Assembly: GCA_030754715.1 (NCBI GenBank)
Contig: JASLZV010000087.1
Coordinates: forward strand, 1 to 7,183
DNA from: Phycisphaerae bacterium
Lineage (GTDB): Bacteria; Planctomycetota; Phycisphaerae; SM23-33
Direction of reading: 5' to 3'
Length of the DNA stretch: 7,183 nt
Shown: one piece after another, positions 3,061-7,183 of the stretch
Layout of the letters: each line of letters opens with the position of its first letter
Position numbering within the stretch: the first letter of the stretch is position 1
Program-made: the position numbers and the translations under genes
The notes under the pieces: model-generated
What the model saw: the letters and a program-made list of their open reading frames with translations, nothing else
The model's database searches: none
Told to the model about the DNA's origin: nothing

Positions 3061-4214
3061 TGCAGACCAAAGTTATTTCCGCAGATAGCGTGATCCCCTA
3101 TGCACGCAACCCACGCAAGAACAGTGCGGCAGTGGATAAGGTCGCCGCAAGCATCAAGGAGTTTGGCTGGCGACAACCCATTGTCGTGGACAAAGAGAAC
3201 GTGATTATTGCAGGGCATACCAGGCTATTGGCCGCGCAGAAGTTAGGCATGGACGAGGTGCCGGTACACGTTGCCGATCTTACTGATGCCCAGGCCAAAG
3301 CGTACCGCTTGGCTGATAACCGCATTGCAGAGGATGCGGATTGGGATATTGATCTGCTAGGGTTGGAGATACGCGAGTTGGACGATCTTGGCTTCGAGCT
3401 AGACCTCACCGGCTTTGATAACACCGAACTGGCGAACCTACTGATTGACCCCGACCTGGGGGAGACAGACGAGGATGCCGTACCGGAGCCGCCAGAGGAG
3501 CCGATAAGCAAACCGGGCGACCTTTGGATATTGGGCGAACACCGGTTGCTCTGTGGCGATTCAACGAGTGAAGATGATGTTGCACGATTGATGGATGGCA
3601 AAAGTTGTGGTGTTGTACTTGCTGACCCGCCTTATGGGATGAACCTTGATGCGGATTATTCTGGCATGATTAGTTTGCACAGTTTGCACAAGGGCAAGAA
3701 GCACGAAGATGTGATTGGCGATGATGTGCCATTTGATGTGGGTGCGGTGAAGGGCGTTTCTTGTTGTGAAGACCAATTTTGGTTTGGTGCTGACTACTAC
3801 AAAGACACCTTGCCAAGTGGCGGTTCGTGGATGGTTTGGGATAAGAGGTTGGATGAATCAGCAGATAAAATGTTCGGTTCTTGCTTTGAACTTATTTGGC
3901 AAAGTGTAAAACGGAAGCGATTGATATTGCGATACAAGTGGGCGGGATTTTTTACAAATGGCGAGGAGCGTTCATTTGACCATCCAACAACAAAATCCGT
4001 TCGGTTGTTGGTACACATAATTGAAATATCTTCTGGCGTTGGATTTGTATTTGACCCATTCCTTGGTTCAGGTTCAACACTTATCGCTTGTGAACAGTTG
4101 AACCGCAAGTGCTACGGCATGGAGATTGACCCGTTGTATTGCGATGTGGTTGTTAAACGTTGGGAAGAGTACACAGGCGAGCAGGCAACACTACAACAGC
4201 GTAAGGCCGCTTAA
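3060..4214 (+). CDS. ParB-like domain fused to DNA methyltransferase
   Basis: A 384-aa two-domain protein. Residues about 4-95 are a ParB/Srx-like domain: IPYARNPRKN (12-21), GWRQPIVVDK (36-45) and the IIAGHTRLLAAQKLG box (49-63). An acidic linker (about 130-150) follows. Residues about 153-372 are an N6-adenine or N4-cytosine methyltransferase: GDLWILGEHRLLCGDS (153-168), catalytic DPPY (189-192), then the AdoMet-binding FDPFLGSGST (331-340) and GMEIDP (353-358). DPPY before the GSG motif is the beta-class order. It would transfer a methyl group from AdoMet to phage DNA, giving protection from host restriction or marking. The fusion is common in phages. The start is GTG at 3060, sharing one base with the previous stop. 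No cognate restriction enzyme is visible. The middle and C-terminal thirds are more AT-rich than the ParB part. Confidence 0.9.
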   Translation: MQTKVISADSVIPYARNPRKNSAAVDKVAASIKEFGWRQPIVVDKENVIIAGHTRLLAAQKLGMDEVPVHVADLTDAQAKAYRLADNRIAEDADWDIDLLGLEIRELDDLGFELDLTGFDNTELANLLIDPDLGETDEDAVPEPPEEPISKPGDLWILGEHRLLCGDSTSEDDVARLMDGKSCGVVLADPPYGMNLDADYSGMISLHSLHKGKKHEDVIGDDVPFDVGAVKGVSCCEDQFWFGADYYKDTLPSGGSWMVWDKRLDESADKMFGSCFELIWQSVKRKRLILRYKWAGFFTNGEERSFDHPTTKSVRLLVHIIEISSGVGFVFDPFLGSGSTLIACEQLNRKCYGMEIDPLYCDVVVKRWEEYTGEQATLQQRKAA

Positions 4215-4223
4215 TATTGCGCC

Positions 4224-4694
4224 ATGAATGAACCTAAAAAGAAGGTCGGCAGACCGCGAATAGATGTCATCGAGGAGGAATCCGAAAAGGTAATCAACTT
4301 GAGGCAGGTGAAAGAACTGTCGGCACGCCGCTGTTCCGAGCCTGAGATAGCCGCTGTGCTGGGCATCAACTACGCCACCTGGAAGCGGCACAAGAAACGC
4401 ACCCCGGCCATTGCGGAAGCGGTAAGCGAAGGGAAAGAAGTCGGCAAGGCATCGCTGCGGCACTTGCAGTGGCAAAGCGCAAAGGGGGGAAACGTGACCA
4501 TGCAGATATGGTTAGGCAAACAATATCTCGGTCAGAGCGATAAGAGACACATCGAGCAACAACAACTGGAGCCATTAGTCATTGTCACGGATCGAACTGA
4601 CGAGAGCGCAGACGAGGGTATTCGAAAGCAAGCAGAGGTTTCGGGTACTGGTAGCGGGGAGGAGGTTCGGCAAGACCTACCTCGCACTCACTGA
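4224..4694 (+). CDS. terS: Terminase small subunit-like DNA-packaging protein
   Basis: A 156-aa protein with a basic N-terminus (KKKVGRPR) and a helix-turn-helix around residues 36-57 (RCSEPEIAAVLGINYATWKR). An ISK-like helical stretch follows, with GKASLRHLQWQSAKGGNVTMQIWLGKQYLGQ (74-104). The KGNVTM-x-IWLGKQ-x-LGQ block is typical of small terminase or terminase-associated proteins. The small subunit recognises the packaging site and loads the large subunit; the adjacent large-terminase gene supports this. The start is 9 nt after the methyltransferase stop, the only gap in the plus-strand run; no clear Shine-Dalgarno is seen. The last 37 codons (polar, Glu/Gly-rich, ending PRTH) overlap the large terminase gene in another frame and look non-conserved, as dual-coding ends often do. 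Confidence 0.8.
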   Translation: MNEPKKKVGRPRIDVIEEESEKVINLRQVKELSARRCSEPEIAAVLGINYATWKRHKKRTPAIAEAVSEGKEVGKASLRHLQWQSAKGGNVTMQIWLGKQYLGQSDKRHIEQQQLEPLVIVTDRTDESADEGIRKQAEVSGTGSGEEVRQDLPRTH

Positions 4695-5799
4695 ACTGCT
4701 CCATGCCTCGATATCAAAGCCGATCTCAATCAATTGGTACGTTGCGCCGACTTACCGGCAGGCCAAGCAGATCGCCTGGAAAAGCCTTAAACAAATGATG
4801 CCGCCGTCACAGATTGCCGCGACGAACGAAACGGACTTGAGCGTGGAGTTGCACAATGGAACCACCGCAGCACTTAGGGGTGCTGACAATTACGATGCTC
4901 TGCGTGGTGTTGGGTTGGACTTTCTGGTTATGGACGAGTTTGCCGATATGCACGCCGATGCGTGGTTTGAAGTCCTACGACCAATGCTTGCCGACAAGCA
5001 AGGTCGCGCACTCTGGATTGGTACACCGCGTGGGTACAACCACTTCCACGACCTTTACCGCTACGCCCAGGATACCCCCGAGTGGGGCGCGTGGCAGTTC
5101 ACGACAGCGGACGGAGCGCGGGTTACGAGCGACGAGATAGCGGCGGCCAAGCGCGACATGGGCGAGCGTGAGTTCCGCCAGGAGTTCATGGCTACATTTG
5201 AAGCGATGGCCGGACGGGTGTACAGCAACTTCGACCGCGACGAGAACGTGCAAGCGTTGGCTGATAGCGGCGGCTCGCTGGTTGTGGGTATGGACTTCAA
5301 CGTAGACCCGATGACTGCTGTCATTGCGGTCAAGGCAGCAGACCAGTTGCACATCCTTGACGAGATCGAATTGGGCGACAGCAACACTGAACTGATGGCG
5401 GGCGAACTGAAGCGTCGGTTCAAGAGCCGCAGCGTGGTGGTCTATCCCGACCCATCAGGCCGCGCACGCAAGACCAGCGCACCTGTTGGGCGCACCGACT
5501 TTGCGATCCTGGCGAACGCCGGGTTCGATGTACGCGCACCACGGCACGCTGCCCCGGTGGTTGACCGCATCAACACGGTGCAGGCTGCACTCAAGACAGC
5601 AGACGGCAGGCGCAGGCTTTTCATCGACCCGCGCTGCAAGCGGCTGATCCGCGCCCTCGATGGGCTGACTTTTGTGAACAACCAACCGGACAAGTCCAGC
5701 GGGCTTGACCACATCACGGACGCGCTGGGCTACCTCGTCATGGGCGAGTTGCCGCTGCGCAGACACATTGAACCACGACAACCCCAACGGTGGAGTTAA
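4582..5799 (+). CDS. terL: Terminase large subunit (packaging ATPase-nuclease)
   Basis: A 405-aa protein with both terminase domains. ATPase: Walker A AGRRFGKT (25-32), an adenine-binding-type region before it (LTRAQTRVF), Walker B FLVMDE (114-119) and coupling motif WIGTPRG (145-151). RNase H-like nuclease: GMDFNVDPM (236-244; Asp238), YPDPSG (288-293; Asp290) and DHITDALGY (376-384; Asp376/Asp380). Together they translocate DNA into the prohead and cut concatemers. The length is at the compact end of the family. The start is TTG at 4582, with GGAG 10 nt upstream. It is needed because the conserved N-terminal motif comes almost at once and there is no in-frame ATG before Walker A. It overlaps the small subunit gene by 113 nt and the portal gene by one base (TAATG). 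It is intact. Confidence 0.95.
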   Translation: MSRIELTRAQTRVFESKQRFRVLVAGRRFGKTYLALTELLHASISKPISINWYVAPTYRQAKQIAWKSLKQMMPPSQIAATNETDLSVELHNGTTAALRGADNYDALRGVGLDFLVMDEFADMHADAWFEVLRPMLADKQGRALWIGTPRGYNHFHDLYRYAQDTPEWGAWQFTTADGARVTSDEIAAAKRDMGEREFRQEFMATFEAMAGRVYSNFDRDENVQALADSGGSLVVGMDFNVDPMTAVIAVKAADQLHILDEIELGDSNTELMAGELKRRFKSRSVVVYPDPSGRARKTSAPVGRTDFAILANAGFDVRAPRHAAPVVDRINTVQAALKTADGRRRLFIDPRCKRLIRALDGLTFVNNQPDKSSGLDHITDALGYLVMGELPLRRHIEPRQPQRWS

Positions 5800-7183
5800 T
5801 GACGAACGAGCATGTAACGAAAACCGGTGCTACTTACGACGCATACGCAACTCGATGGGAGTTTCTTCTGCGTTCCTACCTGGGCGGCGATGATTGGCGG
5901 AACGGTCAATACTTGACCAAGTACAAATTGGAAAGCGAACAGGACTTCAAGGAGCGACTGAACCAGACCCCGCTGGACAACCAGTGTAAGAACGTGGTTC
6001 ACATCTACTCGTCATTCATCTGGCGGGATCGCCCGACCCGCGAATTTGGTGGGATCAAAAACGACCCGGCGTTGGAACCGTTCTTGAATGATGCCGACCA
6101 CGATGGCAGATCGTTCAACGCGGTCATGCGCGAGGCAACTATCTGGTCATCGGTTTATGGTCACTGCTGGTTGTTGCTCGACAAGCCGAGCATCGAAACC
6201 ACTACCAGGGCAGAGGAACTGGCCGCAGACATCCGGCCCTATCTGACGCTCATCACACCCGAGAACGTCTTTGATTGGCGTTATGAGCGTGTGCCGTCCG
6301 GTGCGTACCGCTTGGGCTACCTCAAGGTGCGCGAGATGGGTGACAAGCGACGGTTCCGGGTCTGGACACCGGATACGATTGAGTTGTGGGAAGCCGAAAG
6401 CGAGAAAGACCCGCTGCTGGTTGAGCGTATGGATAACCCGCTTGGGGCGATCCCTGCCGTGTGCGTGTATGCACAACGCTCGTCTATCCGTGGCGTGGGG
6501 GTATCTGATGTTGGCGATGTGTCTGACATCCAGCGTGCGATCTACAATGAGTTGTCAGAGATCGAGCAACTGATCCGCATTGCCAACCACCCCTCGCTTG
6601 CCAAGACCGACGGCACGGAAGCAAGCGCAGGCGCAGGCAGTGTTATCCAGATGCCTGATGATCTAGACCCCGGCCTGACCCCGTTCCTGTTGCAGCCGAA
6701 CAGCAGCAACCTCGACGGCATCCGCGCAAGCATCGAGGACAAGATCAAAGCAGTAGATCGGGTCACGCACCTGGGCGCGGTGAGGGCAACGGAGAAGCAG
6801 GCTAAGAGCGGCATCGCCCTGCAAACCGAGTTTCAGATGTTGAACAGCAAACTAAGCGAGAAGGCTGATCTATTGGAACTGGCTGAGGAGCAACTGTGGA
6901 CACTATGGTGTGCGTGGCAGGGCAGGGAGTGGGATGGGGTTATTGATTACGCCGACTCGTTTGACCTGCGTGACTATGCTACCGACCTACAATTTCTTCA
7001 AATGGCAAGGGCAAGCGGCATCCAATCCGATACCTTTTTGCGGTCTATTGATAAACAGATTGCCGCCCTTGTCCTTGACGATGATGAGTTGGCGAAGGCG
7101 AGCAAGGAGATTGAATCCGTCAACGCTGTCGGCGCGTTTGACGAATCAAATCAGATATTCAAATATCACATTGACAGCCAAGT
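5799..7183 (+). CDS. Phage portal protein, 3' end cut by window
   Basis: From the ATG at 5799 (TAATG overlap with the large terminase stop) the frame is open for 461 codons to the window end. The N-terminus (TYDAYATRWEFLLRSYLGGD, then TPLDNQCKNVVHIYSSFIWR at about 58-77) is typical of portal proteins of some podo- and siphophages. The middle has beta-rich stretches (IRPYLTLITPENVFDWRYE, KRRFRVWTPDTIELWEAE, GAIPAVCVYAQR). A long helical stem-like region follows (SDIQRAIYNELSEIEQLIRI and ASIEDKIKAVDRVTHLGAVR). The portal is the dodecameric ring at one capsid vertex through which terminase threads DNA. Its place directly after the large terminase is the standard order. Without the C-terminus the subfamily cannot be set, but the role is well supported by position and layout. 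Confidence 0.85.
   Translation, partial: MTNEHVTKTGATYDAYATRWEFLLRSYLGGDDWRNGQYLTKYKLESEQDFKERLNQTPLDNQCKNVVHIYSSFIWRDRPTREFGGIKNDPALEPFLNDADHDGRSFNAVMREATIWSSVYGHCWLLLDKPSIETTTRAEELAADIRPYLTLITPENVFDWRYERVPSGAYRLGYLKVREMGDKRRFRVWTPDTIELWEAESEKDPLLVERMDNPLGAIPAVCVYAQRSSIRGVGVSDVGDVSDIQRAIYNELSEIEQLIRIANHPSLAKTDGTEASAGAGSVIQMPDDLDPGLTPFLLQPNSSNLDGIRASIEDKIKAVDRVTHLGAVRATEKQAKSGIALQTEFQMLNSKLSEKADLLELAEEQLWTLWCAWQGREWDGVIDYADSFDLRDYATDLQFLQMARASGIQSDTFLRSIDKQIAALVLDDDELAKASKEIESVNAVGAFDESNQIFKYHIDSQ

Noticed and set aside
3098..3601. Minus-strand 167-codon Ser-rich ORF opposite the ParB domain
   Set aside because: Serine-rich antisense of a conserved domain, a typical shadow frame.

Overview
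The window reads as part of a tailed double-stranded DNA phage (Caudoviricetes) or prophage. The host is probably a Gram-negative bacterium of moderate to high GC, most likely a proteobacterium. Reasons: a lambda-like order of small Cro/YdaS-type regulator, O-like replication initiator and P-like helicase loader; a complete terminase pair and a portal gene; very tight gene packing; and two tiny lipoproteins with clear lipoboxes. No rRNA, tRNA, CRISPR array, transposase or integrase is visible.

Layout. (1) 1-198: the 5' part of an unrecognised minus-strand gene with a strong Shine-Dalgarno sequence. (2) 199-498: a roughly 300-bp divergent control region. It holds overlapping candidate promoters, a 9-bp inverted repeat, a hairpin, three tandem 11-bp repeats framed by a 7-bp inverted repeat, and a perfect 16-bp palindrome. 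(3) 499-1602: the control and replication block, with the YdaS/Cro-like regulator, the O-like winged-helix protein and the P-like loader. Inside the O-like gene lie four 18-bp dyad iterons at 987-1085, in two pairs, plus a degenerate fifth. This matches the logic of the lambda origin, so the replication origin is proposed there. (4) 1599-2210: five very small translationally coupled ORFs: a 28-aa ORF, a one-TM protein, two lipoproteins and another one-TM protein. (5) 2191-3060: a PDDEXK-type nuclease, an unrecognised 80-aa ORF and a small four-cysteine protein. (6) 3060-4214: a ParB-like domain fused to a DNA methyltransferase. (7) 4224-7183: the packaging module of small terminase, large terminase and portal protein, the last cut by the window end.

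From 499 to the end, all genes lie on the plus strand. Every neighbouring pair overlaps (1 to 113 nt) except methyltransferase and small terminase, which are 9 nt apart. Four starts are TTG or GTG. I see no terminator inside the run. The likely logic is that the divergent region decides early transcription; O binds its own iterons and P delivers the host helicase; the nuclease and methyltransferase process and mark DNA; then terminase and portal package it. The least understood parts are the mini-envelope cassette at 1678-2210 and the minus-strand gene in the place where a repressor would be expected.
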